A DNA stretch of 64,000 bases from UBA5336 sp038745855 (lineage in GTDB: Bacteria; Pseudomonadota; Alphaproteobacteria; Caulobacterales; Hyphomonadaceae). Positions 18,390 to 27,739 of this stretch are shown here, piece by piece. The number at the start of each line of letters is the position of its first letter. The first letter of the stretch is position 1. The notes beneath the pieces were generated by a model. It was not told the DNA's origin, searched no databases, and saw only the letters and a list, made by a program, of their open reading frames with translations. The position numbers were made by a program, and so were the translations under genes. The DNA is taken from assembly GCA_038745855.1 (NCBI GenBank), contig JBCDLC010000006.1, positions 37,615 to 101,614 on the forward strand, given 5' to 3'.

Positions 18390-20066
18390 CTATTCCGCCG
18401 GCACAAGTTTGGGCGAAGCTGCCGATCCAGACGTGCTAGCGTCGCGGTGTGAGCGGGCTTCACCTTTTCCGAGCGCTGTCAGTGTCAGGTTGATCGACAT
18501 CAGGACGGCGCCGGCGAAGTAAAGCAGTCCGCCAAAGGCTCTGATGATGTAGCTGATATGTTTGGCTTCTACGGTCTCAACGAAGCTGTATTCCAGGAAA
18601 CCGAACTCATTGTAAGCACGCCACATGAGGCCTTCGGTAATGCCTGCGAACCACATCGAGATCATGTAGAAGAGGATGCCGATGGTCGAGATCCAGAAAT
18701 GCCATTCGACCAGGCCTTTCGAGTAAAGGGCGGGCCTTTTCCAGAGCCATGGCGTAAGACAATAAAGGGCGCCAAATGAGATGTATCCCACCCAGCCCAG
18801 TGCACCGGAATGCACATGTCCGATACCCCACTCGGTGTAGTGGCTGAGCGCATTCACAGCCCGCACGCTCATCAGCGGCCCTTCAAAGGTGGCCATGCCG
18901 TAGAACGCCAGACTGACGACCATCATGCGGACAACGGGATCGGTCCGCAATTTGTCCCAGGCGCCCGAGAGCGTCATGACGCCGTTGATCATGCCGCCCC
19001 AACTGGGCATCCAGAGCATGATCGAGAAGGTCATCCCAAGGGTCTGCGCCCACTGCGGCAGTGCCGTGTAGTGGAGGTGGTGCGGACCAGCCCAGATGTA
19101 GATGAAGATCAGGCTCCAGAAGTGTACAATGGAGAGCCTGTAGGAATAGACGGGACGGTTCACCCGCTTTGGGATAAAGTAGTACATAATCGCCAGAAAG
19201 CCGGTGGTCAGGAAGAAGCCCACAGCGTTATGTCCATACCACCATTGGGTCATGGCATCCTGGACGCCAGCGAAAACCTGCACGGACTTTGACCCGGTAA
19301 GGCTGACGGGGATCGAAAGATTGTTGACGATGTGGAGCATCGCGATGGTCACGATGAAGGACAGGTAGAACCAGTTCGCCACATAGATGTGGGGCTCTTT
19401 CCGTTTCCACAGTGTTCCCAGGAAAACGAGCAGATACACGACCCAGACCAAGGTGAGCCAGAGGTCAACATACCACTCAGGCTCGGCGTATTCCTTCGAC
19501 TGGGTCACACCGAGCAGGTAACCCGTCGCCGCCAGCACGATGAAGATCTGGTAACCCCAGAAAACAAACCACGGCCACATCCCACCTGCCAGTCGCGTGC
19601 GGCAAGTCCGTTGCACCACATAGAAGCTAGTCGCGAGCAGGACATTACCGCCGAATGCAAAGATCACCGCCGAGGTATGAAGCGGCCGCAAGCGTCCAAA
19701 GTTCAGCCAGCCATGCTCTGGGAAGTAAAATAAGGCCGGCCAGGTCAACTGAAGCGCAATGATGACCCCCACAAGGAGGCCTGCCAGCCCCCAGAACGTG
19801 GACGCGAATACGCCAAACTTCACGAGTGTGTCTTCATACGTTCTATGGTCGAACGGGTTGCGGTCTCCGAGTGTCGCGCTCCAGCCCGCCAGACCAATTA
19901 GAAAGACGCCGCTGAGGGCGAGGAAGGTAAGGGCCTGAATTTCCATGCCCGGATCGGCTGCATGTCCGGCAATCAGAATTGCGAGAAGTGTAAACGTGCC
20001 CATGAGGGCTCCAACCATGACCAAACTGGCGTGGTCGGCGTGTGCCGGTCGTTTCGCTGAAAGCAT
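18390..20066 (-). CDS. ccoN: cbb3-type cytochrome c oxidase catalytic subunit CcoN (FixN)
   Basis: A 558-residue, 12 to 14 helix haem-copper oxidase subunit that reduces O2 at high affinity. Expected ligands are present in LHTSAVIFAFGG, WWYGHNAVGFFLT and GPHHLHYTALPQWAQTLG. The ATG at 20066 has GGGGAGA 9 nt upstream; the GTG at 20084 overlaps that site. It heads the ccoNOQP-GHIS operon. No recognisable FNR/FixK box (TTGAT-N4-ATCAA) is seen in the 153 nt before it. Confidence 0.96.
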   Translation of the reverse strand: MLSAKRPAHADHASLVMVGALMGTFTLLAILIAGHAADPGMEIQALTFLALSGVFLIGLAGWSATLGDRNPFDHRTYEDTLVKFGVFASTFWGLAGLLVGVIIALQLTWPALFYFPEHGWLNFGRLRPLHTSAVIFAFGGNVLLATSFYVVQRTCRTRLAGGMWPWFVFWGYQIFIVLAATGYLLGVTQSKEYAEPEWYVDLWLTLVWVVYLLVFLGTLWKRKEPHIYVANWFYLSFIVTIAMLHIVNNLSIPVSLTGSKSVQVFAGVQDAMTQWWYGHNAVGFFLTTGFLAIMYYFIPKRVNRPVYSYRLSIVHFWSLIFIYIWAGPHHLHYTALPQWAQTLGMTFSIMLWMPSWGGMINGVMTLSGAWDKLRTDPVVRMMVVSLAFYGMATFEGPLMSVRAVNALSHYTEWGIGHVHSGALGWVGYISFGALYCLTPWLWKRPALYSKGLVEWHFWISTIGILFYMISMWFAGITEGLMWRAYNEFGFLEYSFVETVEAKHISYIIRAFGGLLYFAGAVLMSINLTLTALGKGEARSHRDASTSGSAASPKLVPAE

Positions 20067-20219
20067 CGCTGGTCGTCTCCCCACCAGTTTCTCCGCGTGT
20101 CTGATGATCGTTCTACTGAAGGCCTGGGGGCGGGCGTATAGGGGAAACTACGGATGGTGAGCAGGTGGGGTTGGGCCGAGATGTAGCCATGAAGTCATTG
20201 GACGCTTGGAGGAGACGCC

Positions 20220-20480
20220 ATGTCTCGAATGTCCATCTTTCTTGTGGGCGCAATTTGCGTGGGTATTGGGGCCTTGAAAGTATGGCTCCACGTCTCGTCA
20301 GGCCCTGTCTTGACCTTTGAAAGCTGCCAGGGCGGCGTGCTGACCATAGCGAAAACGAATTCTGGCGCGCATTGTTGGGGGTGTTACACCGCAGCGCTCG
20401 GAACGGCCCTGCTTGCTATTGGTATTTGGCCGTTAAGGCTGAATTTGAACCATGCTGCGATCAAATGGGTTTCGCGATGA
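20220..20480 (+). CDS. Small Cys-containing membrane protein, unknown function
   Basis: An 86-residue protein with two predicted helices (about residues 5-24 and 56-73) and a loop carrying C36 and an AHCWGCY motif. The paired cysteines could bind metal or form a disulfide. GGAGGAG at 20208-20214 supports the ATG. It is divergent from ccoN and lies 27 nt before the FixL-like gene, so a role in respiration or metal handling is possible but unproven. Short proteins with HCWGCY-type motifs occur in other Alphaproteobacteria but have no named function that I know. Confidence 0.75.
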   Translation: MSRMSIFLVGAICVGIGALKVWLHVSSGPVLTFESCQGGVLTIAKTNSGAHCWGCYTAALGTALLAIGIWPLRLNLNHAAIKWVSR

Positions 20481-20507
20481 TGGTCAGTAGAAGGATGATC
20501 AATTGCG

Positions 20508-21647
20508 ATGAGCGAGTTTTATCCCGATCCATCGCCAGAGGGACTGGGCATCTTGTTCGATACCGTCTTGCGGTCGGTCCCCGATGCGATGGTGCTGATC
20601 GATGAGGCGGGAATTATCATGGCTTTCAGTCAGTCGGCTGAGAAGCTATTCGGGATGAAGGCTGCCGATGTCATGGGGCTGAATATCTCTATACTGATGT
20701 CGGGGGCAGATGAGCGCCACCATGACCGGTACATCTCCAGCTATCTGAACACCGGCGAGAAACAGATCATCGGCAAGGGACGGGTGGTGAAAGCGCGGCT
20801 GGCGACCGGCAACGTTATCCCTGTCCATCTCACAATCGGCGAAGCGCGCATTGGAGAGCGCCGCTATTTCTCCGGCTACATTCGCGATGTCACAGAACAA
20901 CAGGCCGCCGATCACCAGATCAGCCAAATGCAGGCTGAACTCAGTAATTTCTCTCGGCTCAGCACCGCTGGCACCATGGCGTCAGCAATGGCTCATGAGC
21001 TCAATCAACCGCTGACAGCCGTGGCAAACTACCTTGAGGCTGCTCGCGACATGCTCGAGTCGCCCGAACCCGATGTCGTGGCGCTCGTACAGGAGGCGCT
21101 CGATGCAGCGGCCAATCAATGTGTGCGCGCCGGAAACATCGTCAGGAAATTGAGAGATTACGTCTCACGCGGTGAATTCGAACTCAGTAAATCTGATCTC
21201 GGCGCATTAACGCAACAAGGCATTTCACTTTCCAAGATTGGCGTGGAAGGCGCTGTCCCGAGGGTGATTTACAATGGGACGGGCGAACAATTCCTGGTCT
21301 GGTGCGATGCGTTGCAAATCCGCCAGGTCATCTTGAACCTGATACGTAATGCCGTCGATGCCACCCAAGATCGCGCCTCTCCGATCATCGAAATCGGTAT
21401 TTGCAAATCGGAGCGCGACGAGGACTTCATCGTCCTCAGCGTGTCGGACAACGGGCCGGGCGTAGAGCTTGATGACGAGCGCTCACCGTTCGAACCCTTT
21501 CAGAGTTCGAAACCGGACGGCATGGGACTGGGGCTTTCGATCTGCCAGACCATCATAGAAGCCCACGGCGGTGAAATCTGGGTCGAAAAAAGCGCGCTCG
21601 GTGGCGCCAGTTTCTGTTTCACCCTCAAAGCTGTCGAGGCGGGGTGA
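20508..21647 (+). CDS. fixL: FixL-like haem-PAS oxygen-sensor histidine kinase
   Basis: A 379-residue soluble kinase. The PAS domain (about residues 18-135) aligns without gaps to Bradyrhizobium FixL around the haem pocket: the proximal ligand corresponds to H72 (HHDRYISSY), and the signalling Arg220 to R92 (IIGKGR). The positions of Arg206 and His214 are Ser and Gln. HisKA carries H163 in AHELNQPLTAVANY, followed by an HATPase domain (SDNGPGVELDDE, MGLGLSICQTI). Like some FixL proteins it lacks membrane helices. fixJ follows after 3 nt, and the cbb3 operon is divergent, so it probably senses O2 to control cbb3. Confidence 0.9.
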   Translation: MSEFYPDPSPEGLGILFDTVLRSVPDAMVLIDEAGIIMAFSQSAEKLFGMKAADVMGLNISILMSGADERHHDRYISSYLNTGEKQIIGKGRVVKARLATGNVIPVHLTIGEARIGERRYFSGYIRDVTEQQAADHQISQMQAELSNFSRLSTAGTMASAMAHELNQPLTAVANYLEAARDMLESPEPDVVALVQEALDAAANQCVRAGNIVRKLRDYVSRGEFELSKSDLGALTQQGISLSKIGVEGAVPRVIYNGTGEQFLVWCDALQIRQVILNLIRNAVDATQDRASPIIEIGICKSERDEDFIVLSVSDNGPGVELDDERSPFEPFQSSKPDGMGLGLSICQTIIEAHGGEIWVEKSALGGASFCFTLKAVEAG

Positions 21648-21650
21648 TCC

Positions 21651-22274
21651 ATGGGTAAGCGGTCGATCCTCATCGTCGATGATGATGAAGCCATTCTTTA
21701 CTCCACGAGTTTCATGCTTCGCGGCGCCGGATTTGCCGTGAAAACCTATCCGGATGGCCCGCCTTTCCTCGAAGACTTCAAAAACGTCGGTGAAAATGCC
21801 TGTGTCTTGCTTGATGTGAGGATGCCCCAGATGGACGGGCTGTCTGTATTGAGAGAAGTTCGAGCGGTAGGGGCCTCGCTCCCTGTCATCGTTCTGACGG
21901 GACATGGCGACGTTTCCACTGCAGTCTCGGCCATGAAAGCGGGCGCGACGGATTTTATAGAAAAGCCCTACAAGAAAGAGACCCTCCTTCAGTCGATCGA
22001 GACCGCTTTCCATCTGATCGAAGTCGGGCAAACCCAGATGTCGCGGAGGCAAGCGGCCGAGGCACGCATCGCCGTGCTGACGGGGCGCGAAAAGGATGTT
22101 CTCGATCGGTTGGCGGACGGGCTTACGAACAAGGCAATTGCTGAAGATTTAGGCATTTCAGCGAGAACGGTAGAGATCCACAGGGCTAACCTTATGGACA
22201 AGCTTGAAGCTGAAACCCTTTCCGCAGCGCTTAAACTGGCGTTCGCCGCTGGGCTGGGGACGACGCAGGACTAG
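21651..22274 (+). CDS. fixJ: FixJ-family response regulator
   Basis: A 207-residue regulator with a receiver domain (phospho-acceptor D55 in CVLLDVRMPQMDG, ATDFIEKPYKKE near its end) and a LuxR-type HTH at about residues 140-200 (LADGLTNKAIAEDLGISART). It is the cognate partner of the FixL-like kinase immediately upstream. Classical FixJ activates fixK; no fixK gene is in the window. Confidence 0.93.
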   Translation: MGKRSILIVDDDEAILYSTSFMLRGAGFAVKTYPDGPPFLEDFKNVGENACVLLDVRMPQMDGLSVLREVRAVGASLPVIVLTGHGDVSTAVSAMKAGATDFIEKPYKKETLLQSIETAFHLIEVGQTQMSRRQAAEARIAVLTGREKDVLDRLADGLTNKAIAEDLGISARTVEIHRANLMDKLEAETLSAALKLAFAAGLGTTQD

Positions 22275-22363
22275 GTATCTTTGCTTAGTGACACTCGGTC
22301 GCAAAAAACCTACCGCTCAATCAACCCGCCTCCGCACCGGCGCGGCATAGCCTCAAGGACAAT

Positions 22364-22765
22364 ATGACAAGCGCGACACTCTCCCAAGTCAAAGACCGCG
22401 TTCTATTGATCGAAGACGACGAGGATGTTCGTAGGTCGCTGACCATGATGCTGAGAGCCAGGGGATATGCCCTCGATGTTTACGAGAGCGGGTTGGAGCT
22501 CCTTTCGACGGGATATCTCCCCGACGCCGATTGTATTCTGATCGATTACAAGATGCCGAAAATCAATGGTTTGCAATTGTTGACCCGTCTCCGAGAGGCG
22601 GGATTTTTTGCACCTGCATTATTGATAACCGGGTTCTATTCCCATGAGTTGGAGCAGAAAGCACGCGACGCAGGTTATGCTGCTGTCATTGAGAAGCCGG
22701 CTTCCGCAGACCTTCTCGCCCGCTCTATTTCCGACCTGACAGGAAGCGGCGCTTCAGGCGGCTAA
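22364..22765 (+). CDS. Single-domain receiver protein
   Basis: A 133-residue stand-alone receiver domain. The acidic cluster EDDED lies at residues 17-21, the phospho-acceptor is D61 (CILIDYKMPKINGL), and a conserved Lys is in VIEKPAS. It has no output domain. Placed 89 nt after fixJ, it may compete for phosphate from the FixL-like kinase or act in another relay. Its own terminator follows. Confidence 0.88.
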   Translation: MTSATLSQVKDRVLLIEDDEDVRRSLTMMLRARGYALDVYESGLELLSTGYLPDADCILIDYKMPKINGLQLLTRLREAGFFAPALLITGFYSHELEQKARDAGYAAVIEKPASADLLARSISDLTGSGASGG

Positions 22766-22766
22766 A

Positions 22767-22795
22767 ACCTTCTATTTATGAAGGTGTTTTCGTTT
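22767..22795 (+). terminator. Terminator after fixLJ-receiver unit
   Basis: ACCTTC at 22767-22772 pairs with GAAGGT at 22780-22785, followed by GTTTTCGTTT. It directly follows the stop of the receiver gene. Confidence 0.8.
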
Positions 22796-22821
22796 GAGTT
22801 TGTGATCAAAAGTAGCACCAG

Positions 22822-23619
22822 TCACTGCTGGGCGGAAGCCTTTCGCCGTTCAATGGCCGCTTTGAGATCCGCCTCTGAGTGCTCGAGGTTTTTCTTGGGA
22901 TCCTTGTAAAAGGCCGTCATCTTCATGGCAGACATCAACAGCTTGTTGAGCAGCCGACCCGCGGGTTTCATGGGGCGGTCAAAGTCAAAGATGAGAACCA
23001 CGCGCTCCTGGTCTGTTTCATTCCATACTTCATGCTCGTAGGTGTCGTCGAACACAAACAGTTCACCCGGCTTCCAGGCGACAATCTCGTCATGAATACG
23101 GATCCGGCATTTTTCGGCATCGTCCGGAACGATGAGCCCAATATGCGCACGCAGGATCCCCTTCGTTACGCCTTCATGCGCAGGAATATGATAACCGGGC
23201 GCCAGGATCGAGAACATGGCGGTCTGAAGGTTTGGAACGGCTTCGAGAAGCTCGGCAGTCCTCGGCGCCAGCAGCGTGTTTGTTTTCAATCGCTTGCCGA
23301 AACCAAAGAGAATGAATGTGCGCCAGTTCTGGCCCTTCGCGAGGCGATATTGGTCTGGTGAAATGTCCTGAAAGCCAGGAATGACCTCCCTGTAGGCCAG
23401 CACGTCCTTTGCTTCCTTAAGTATTGTCGGCCATTCCGCATGGATCGCATCGAGGAAGTCGAAATTCGTTTTGGGGATCACCGGTGTGTCTGGAACGATA
23501 GACTGCCTGGACTGAAACCCTGCCGCCCAACGGATTAGCTTCTTGCCGTTTCTCTTGACGAACTTACGATAGGGCTTCGTCAGCGTGGCGGGCTTTGCGA
23601 TCGTATCTGTGGACGTCAT
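22822..23619 (-). CDS. LpxO-type aspartyl/asparaginyl beta-hydroxylase family lipid hydroxylase
   Basis: A 265-residue Fe(II)/2-oxoglutarate oxygenase. It has the family pattern HIPAHEGVTKGILRAHIGL followed by GELFVFDDTYEHEVWN, supplying His/Asp/His-type iron ligands and the Arg for 2-oxoglutarate. In bacteria this family includes LpxO (2-hydroxylation of lipid A acyl chains) and ornithine-lipid hydroxylases, so a lipid acyl chain is a likely substrate. Its ATG overlaps the stop of the cyclopropane synthase gene by 4 nt, and both are next to the ceramide genes. Confidence 0.85.
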   Translation of the reverse strand: MTSTDTIAKPATLTKPYRKFVKRNGKKLIRWAAGFQSRQSIVPDTPVIPKTNFDFLDAIHAEWPTILKEAKDVLAYREVIPGFQDISPDQYRLAKGQNWRTFILFGFGKRLKTNTLLAPRTAELLEAVPNLQTAMFSILAPGYHIPAHEGVTKGILRAHIGLIVPDDAEKCRIRIHDEIVAWKPGELFVFDDTYEHEVWNETDQERVVLIFDFDRPMKPAGRLLNKLLMSAMKMTAFYKDPKKNLEHSEADLKAAIERRKASAQQ

Positions 23620-24833
23620 GATTGGCTTACCAGGGTTCTTTCCGTCTCAAGCATATAGTCCCGCGTTAGGGGAAGGGCGTTGACGGATTTACTCAGCTGG
23701 ATCTGGAAGTTCATATGCTTGCCGTAGCGAAACGTGAACTCGCTGACGATCAAGTAGAACTCCCACATTCTGCAGAAGGATTCGTCGAACATCTCGGCGA
23801 CCTTGTCGCGGTTCGCCTGGAACCGTTTGTCCCACTCGAGGAGTGTGTGGGCGTAATGCAGCCGCAGAATTTCGCAGTCTGTCACCCAAAGCCCTGCTTT
23901 CTCAATCTCAGCAAAGGTTTCCGATAGCGCCGGGGAATATCCTCCAGGAAAGATGTACTTTCTGATCCAGGCGCCCGTCGTCCCCGGCCCACCTTTTCGC
24001 CCGATCGAATGAACGAGCGCACATCCGTCATCTGTCAACCGGTCCCGAATGGCATCGAAATATTCCTTGTAGTGCGCCACGCCGACATGCTCGAACATGC
24101 CGACGGAAACGACAGCGTCGAAGGTTTCATCGACGTGCCTGTAATCCTGCAAGCGCAAGGAAACTTTGTCTTCGAGTCCCTCGGCGGCCACGCGTTCTTT
24201 CCCGAGTGTAAGCTGTTCATCGGACAACGTGACCCCAACAACGTGGCAATTGAAATGCTTTGCAATGAAAATTGAGAGCCCGCCCCAGCCGCATCCAATG
24301 TCGAGGACGCGCATGCCTGGCTTCAGGTTCAGTTTCGACGCGATGTGCGCCATTTTAAGTGTCTGGGCTTGTTCCAGAGTGATGTCTTCCCGCGGCCAAT
24401 ATCCGCAAGAATATTGCATGTTTTCATCGAGGAAGAGCTTATAGAACGCATTCGACAGGTCGTAGTGATGCTGCACATTTTTACGCGATGCGGCCGCCGG
24501 GTTCCGCTGATGCCACTTGCGGATGCGTTTCAACCAGGATTTCAGGACTTTCTGGGTAGGGTGTCTACGAAGCGCCCCTCTGTTGTGGGCAAAAACCTCG
24601 AGCAAGCTGCGGATGCCGCCTTCTTCAATGATTAGCGTCCCATCCATGTAGGCTTCACCAGCGTAGAGCTCGGGATTCAAAAACAATTTCCGATACAGTG
24701 ACTTATCCGTTAGCCGCACGGTCGCCGTGGGCGCTTCGCCCGTGCCGTGTCGATGATGCACCCCGTCGACATCGATAATGTTCAGTGTTCCTGTCTGAAC
24801 AAACCGCGCCATCATACTGTTCAAGAGCTTCAC
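23616..24833 (-). CDS. cfa: Cyclopropane-fatty-acyl-phospholipid synthase family methyltransferase
   Basis: A SAM-dependent methyltransferase of about 405 residues adding a methylene across acyl double bonds of membrane lipids. Signatures are the SAM site VLDIGCGWGGLSIFIAKHF, LDENMQYSCGYW and YIFPGGYSPALSE. The GTG at 24833 is chosen because GGAGG lies 7 nt upstream; the reading frame stays open to 24884. It is the first gene of a two-gene unit with the hydroxylase and is divergent from the acyl-AMP ligase. A second, different Cfa-type gene lies at 61691. Confidence 0.9.
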   Translation of the reverse strand: MKLLNSMMARFVQTGTLNIIDVDGVHHRHGTGEAPTATVRLTDKSLYRKLFLNPELYAGEAYMDGTLIIEEGGIRSLLEVFAHNRGALRRHPTQKVLKSWLKRIRKWHQRNPAAASRKNVQHHYDLSNAFYKLFLDENMQYSCGYWPREDITLEQAQTLKMAHIASKLNLKPGMRVLDIGCGWGGLSIFIAKHFNCHVVGVTLSDEQLTLGKERVAAEGLEDKVSLRLQDYRHVDETFDAVVSVGMFEHVGVAHYKEYFDAIRDRLTDDGCALVHSIGRKGGPGTTGAWIRKYIFPGGYSPALSETFAEIEKAGLWVTDCEILRLHYAHTLLEWDKRFQANRDKVAEMFDESFCRMWEFYLIVSEFTFRYGKHMNFQIQLSKSVNALPLTRDYMLETERTLVSQS

Positions 24834-25037
24834 GTGCACACCTCCAGCACTCGGAGCCTTATCATCGTGTTGCGAGCAGTGCACGCACTCGCCTACGACG
24901 TGAAAAAGAGCCGGTTACGATCACGATACTGAGGAAATGGTTGTTGTTACCGATTAGAATATGACATTGGGATGACGAGGGGAACATCTTCAAGCGGCAG
25001 ACGTTCGTACGAGCGGGGGCGCATACTAACGGGGTTG

Positions 25038-26765
25038 ATGATGCGAACGAAAACGCCAAGCGCCAACGGTGTTGCCTTCAACCGCGGAAATTTCGACACC
25101 CTTTGCGAAGCCCTTGATTACGCATCAGCCGGCGAGACGGGCCTCAATTTCTATTCCGTTCGTGGCGAATTGGAGCACGTACTGACCTACGCGGAGCTCA
25201 GAGCGCGTGCAGTGGACATGGCTGGCCGCATTGCCGCCGACACGCAGCCCGGCGATCTGATCGGCCTCATCGCAGAGACGAGCCCGGACTTCGCAGTCTT
25301 GTTTTTCGCGTGCCAGTATGCGGGCGTTCTGCCTGTCCCGGTTTCTGTACCTGTCACGCTAGGCAGCAATGAATACTATAAGGACCAGACGAAACGGATT
25401 TGTGAGACCGCGCGTCTACACAGCTTGTTCGGGCCCCAATCGATCTTGGGTGTGCTTCGTGACGCGTTGAAAGGAACCGAGGTCAAGGTTCGGGATATGG
25501 ACGGTTCTGATCTTCCAAGGACCACATCGCCCCTGCGCCCGTTTAAACCTGACGGCATGTGCTACATCCAGTTCTCGTCAGGCAGTACGAGTTCTCCGAA
25601 AGGGATCGTTGGCAGCCAGAAAAGCGTCACAACCAATTGCCGGGCAATCCAGAACGGGCTGGACGCGAAAGCGGGTGACCGTATCGCCTCTTGGCTGCCG
25701 CTGTACCATGACATGGGCCTGATCGGGCAATTCCTCGCACCGCTGATGTCGCAACTTTCGGTCGATTATATTGATCCGCAATCGTTTGCGCGGCGGCCGT
25801 CTACCTGGCTCAAACTCATCAGCGATAACCGAGCAACGCATTCCTACAGCCCGAGTTTCGGCTATGAAATCAGCGCCAAGCGCTGGCGCGGTGAAGGACT
25901 GGATTTATCGTCCTGGAGGGTCGCCGGCATTGGCGGCGACATGGTCAGGGTGGACGCACTGAATACGTTCGCGGACGTCTTCGCCAAGCACGGCTTCTCC
26001 CCAGAGGCCTTCGTTCCAAGCTATGGTCTCGCCGAAGCTACGGTCGCGGTTTCGTTTACGCCGCTGAACAAGGGCGTGACCGCTGACGTGATAAACTCGG
26101 ATATCATGCGGGCTGAACAACGGGCGATCCCGGCCGATCGCTTCACTGAAGAGCGTAATAAGCGTGCGCTCATCGCCTGCGGTCGGTCAATCGACGGCCA
26201 TGAGATGAAGATCTGCGATGATGCCGGTAATGCACTCGCAGACCGGAGTGTTGGCCGAATACTCTTTCGGGGCGACAGTGTTTCTCCAGGAATCCTCGAC
26301 AGAGATGATGGGGTTATCCCACTAACAGACGATGACGGATGGCTCGACACTGGCGATCTGGGCTACTGGCTGAACGGCGAAGTTGTCATCACAGGCCGCC
26401 ACAAGGATCTGATCGTGTGGAATGGCCGGAATATTTGGCCCCAGGATATCGAATGGACGGCCGAAAAAGCTGGCGGACGGCACATCACGAAATCGGCCGC
26501 CTTCCGGGTGTCCGACGATGATAGTAACGGCAAGATCTATCTCCTTGCCGAGTGTAAGGCGCGCGAGCCCGAACAGCGCGCCGAACTCATGTCTGAAATA
26601 TCCGACAAGGTCAGGCAGACGGTCGGTGCGCCCATTTCTGTTATATTCGTGCCGACGCGAAGTCTCATCATGACGTCCTCGGGCAAACTCAGCCGGATGC
26701 GTACTCGGCGAAAGTTCATTTCAGGCGCGTTCGAAGAAGCGACCCCGGAGCCGCTCAGCGCTTGA
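25038..26765 (+). CDS. Fatty acyl-AMP ligase / acyl-ACP synthetase of ceramide locus
   Basis: A 575-residue adenylating enzyme of the FAAL type: QFSSGSTSSPKGIVGSQ (ATP loop), PSYGLAEATVAVSF, and WLDTGDLGYW...GRHKDLIVWNGRNIWPQDIEW. It probably activates a fatty acid and loads it on the ACP encoded two genes later. The order ligase, reductase, ACP, serine palmitoyltransferase matches the Caulobacter ceramide operon. The ATG at 25038 (or 25041) is chosen; the frame is open to 24972 without a clear ribosome-binding site. Confidence 0.88.
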   Translation: MMRTKTPSANGVAFNRGNFDTLCEALDYASAGETGLNFYSVRGELEHVLTYAELRARAVDMAGRIAADTQPGDLIGLIAETSPDFAVLFFACQYAGVLPVPVSVPVTLGSNEYYKDQTKRICETARLHSLFGPQSILGVLRDALKGTEVKVRDMDGSDLPRTTSPLRPFKPDGMCYIQFSSGSTSSPKGIVGSQKSVTTNCRAIQNGLDAKAGDRIASWLPLYHDMGLIGQFLAPLMSQLSVDYIDPQSFARRPSTWLKLISDNRATHSYSPSFGYEISAKRWRGEGLDLSSWRVAGIGGDMVRVDALNTFADVFAKHGFSPEAFVPSYGLAEATVAVSFTPLNKGVTADVINSDIMRAEQRAIPADRFTEERNKRALIACGRSIDGHEMKICDDAGNALADRSVGRILFRGDSVSPGILDRDDGVIPLTDDDGWLDTGDLGYWLNGEVVITGRHKDLIVWNGRNIWPQDIEWTAEKAGGRHITKSAAFRVSDDDSNGKIYLLAECKAREPEQRAELMSEISDKVRQTVGAPISVIFVPTRSLIMTSSGKLSRMRTRRKFISGAFEEATPEPLSA

Positions 26766-27709
26766 GTGACGCTGTCCGTCCTGTTTCCGTATCAAACCGA
26801 CAAAGCCTGGTCGCTGTGACCGGTGCCTCTGGTTTCATCGGTCAACACCTTCTTGAAAAGCTTGATAAATCGGGGGTGCAGAGTCGCGCGCTCATCCGGG
26901 AGAAATCCGGTCGGTCGTTACAATTACCAATGTCGGCAAAGGCCATTCCGGGCGATTTGAGGAATATTGGGGCCATAGACCGGTTGCTTGATGGCGCGGA
27001 CTGCTGCGTCCACCTCGCAGGGGCGACACGATCCGTGGATCAGGCTGGCTTTCATTTGGCCAATGTCATTGGCACGTTCTGGCTTGCCGATCGCGCGTCC
27101 CGGGCTGGGGTCAAACGTTTCATCCACGTATCATCGCAAGCCGCGAGGCGACCAGCCATTTCGTCCTATGCCGCTTCGAAAGCGGCAAGTGAGGCGACGT
27201 TGGCGCCTTTTCGGTCGGCGATGCAGGTCACGATCATTCGGCCTCCAGCCGTGATCGGACCAGGAGACCCCATGTTGCAACCACTCTTCGACATCATGCG
27301 CTTTGGATGGTTGCCAGTGCCTGCAGAGCTGCGTTCGGGCCCGCGCAGATTTGCAGTCATCTCCGTTTCCGATCTGGTGGAGGTTATTGTCGATCAGGTC
27401 ACTTCGGGAACGAGGTCCGGACAGCGGATCGAGCCGAGCTCGATCGCAAGTATAAGCTGGGCGGATGTGGCGGGTGCGGCAGGCGTTGTAAGATCGAAGC
27501 CACTGCGCCTTCTACGTTTCTGGCCGGGACTGCTCGTTGGCCTTGGATGGGCAAGCAGCGCAGTCGCGACAATGACCCGACGTGCGCTACCATTATCGTC
27601 TGGAAAGGCGCGCGAACTGCTCGTTTCGGATTGGACTTATGATACAGCCGTGCAAGGTGCCATGACCTTGGAAGAGACGATCGCGGCTTGTCTTCCCGAT
27701 CGTTCGTGA
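26762..27709 (+). CDS. cerR: NAD-dependent epimerase/reductase, CerR-like
   Basis: A 315-residue extended short-chain dehydrogenase. The Rossmann loop is T20-G-A-S-G-F-I-G, and the catalytic pair is Y136-x3-K140 (SYAASK). In Caulobacter the gene in this position reduces the 3-oxo group of the oxidised ceramide intermediate. The start must be the TTG at 26762, which overlaps the ligase stop (TTGA); no other start precedes the Rossmann fold. Confidence 0.85.
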   Translation: MSDAVRPVSVSNRQSLVAVTGASGFIGQHLLEKLDKSGVQSRALIREKSGRSLQLPMSAKAIPGDLRNIGAIDRLLDGADCCVHLAGATRSVDQAGFHLANVIGTFWLADRASRAGVKRFIHVSSQAARRPAISSYAASKAASEATLAPFRSAMQVTIIRPPAVIGPGDPMLQPLFDIMRFGWLPVPAELRSGPRRFAVISVSDLVEVIVDQVTSGTRSGQRIEPSSIASISWADVAGAAGVVRSKPLRLLRFWPGLLVGLGWASSAVATMTRRALPLSSGKARELLVSDWTYDTAVQGAMTLEETIAACLPDRS

Positions 27710-27739
27710 CAGCAGATGATGGGGTTTGGAGCAGGATAG

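Noticed and set aside
20067..20219. FNR/FixK box upstream of ccoN
   Set aside because: No TTGAT-N4-ATCAA or close variant was found; a nearby TTGAG...GATCAA at 22796-22811 has the wrong spacing.
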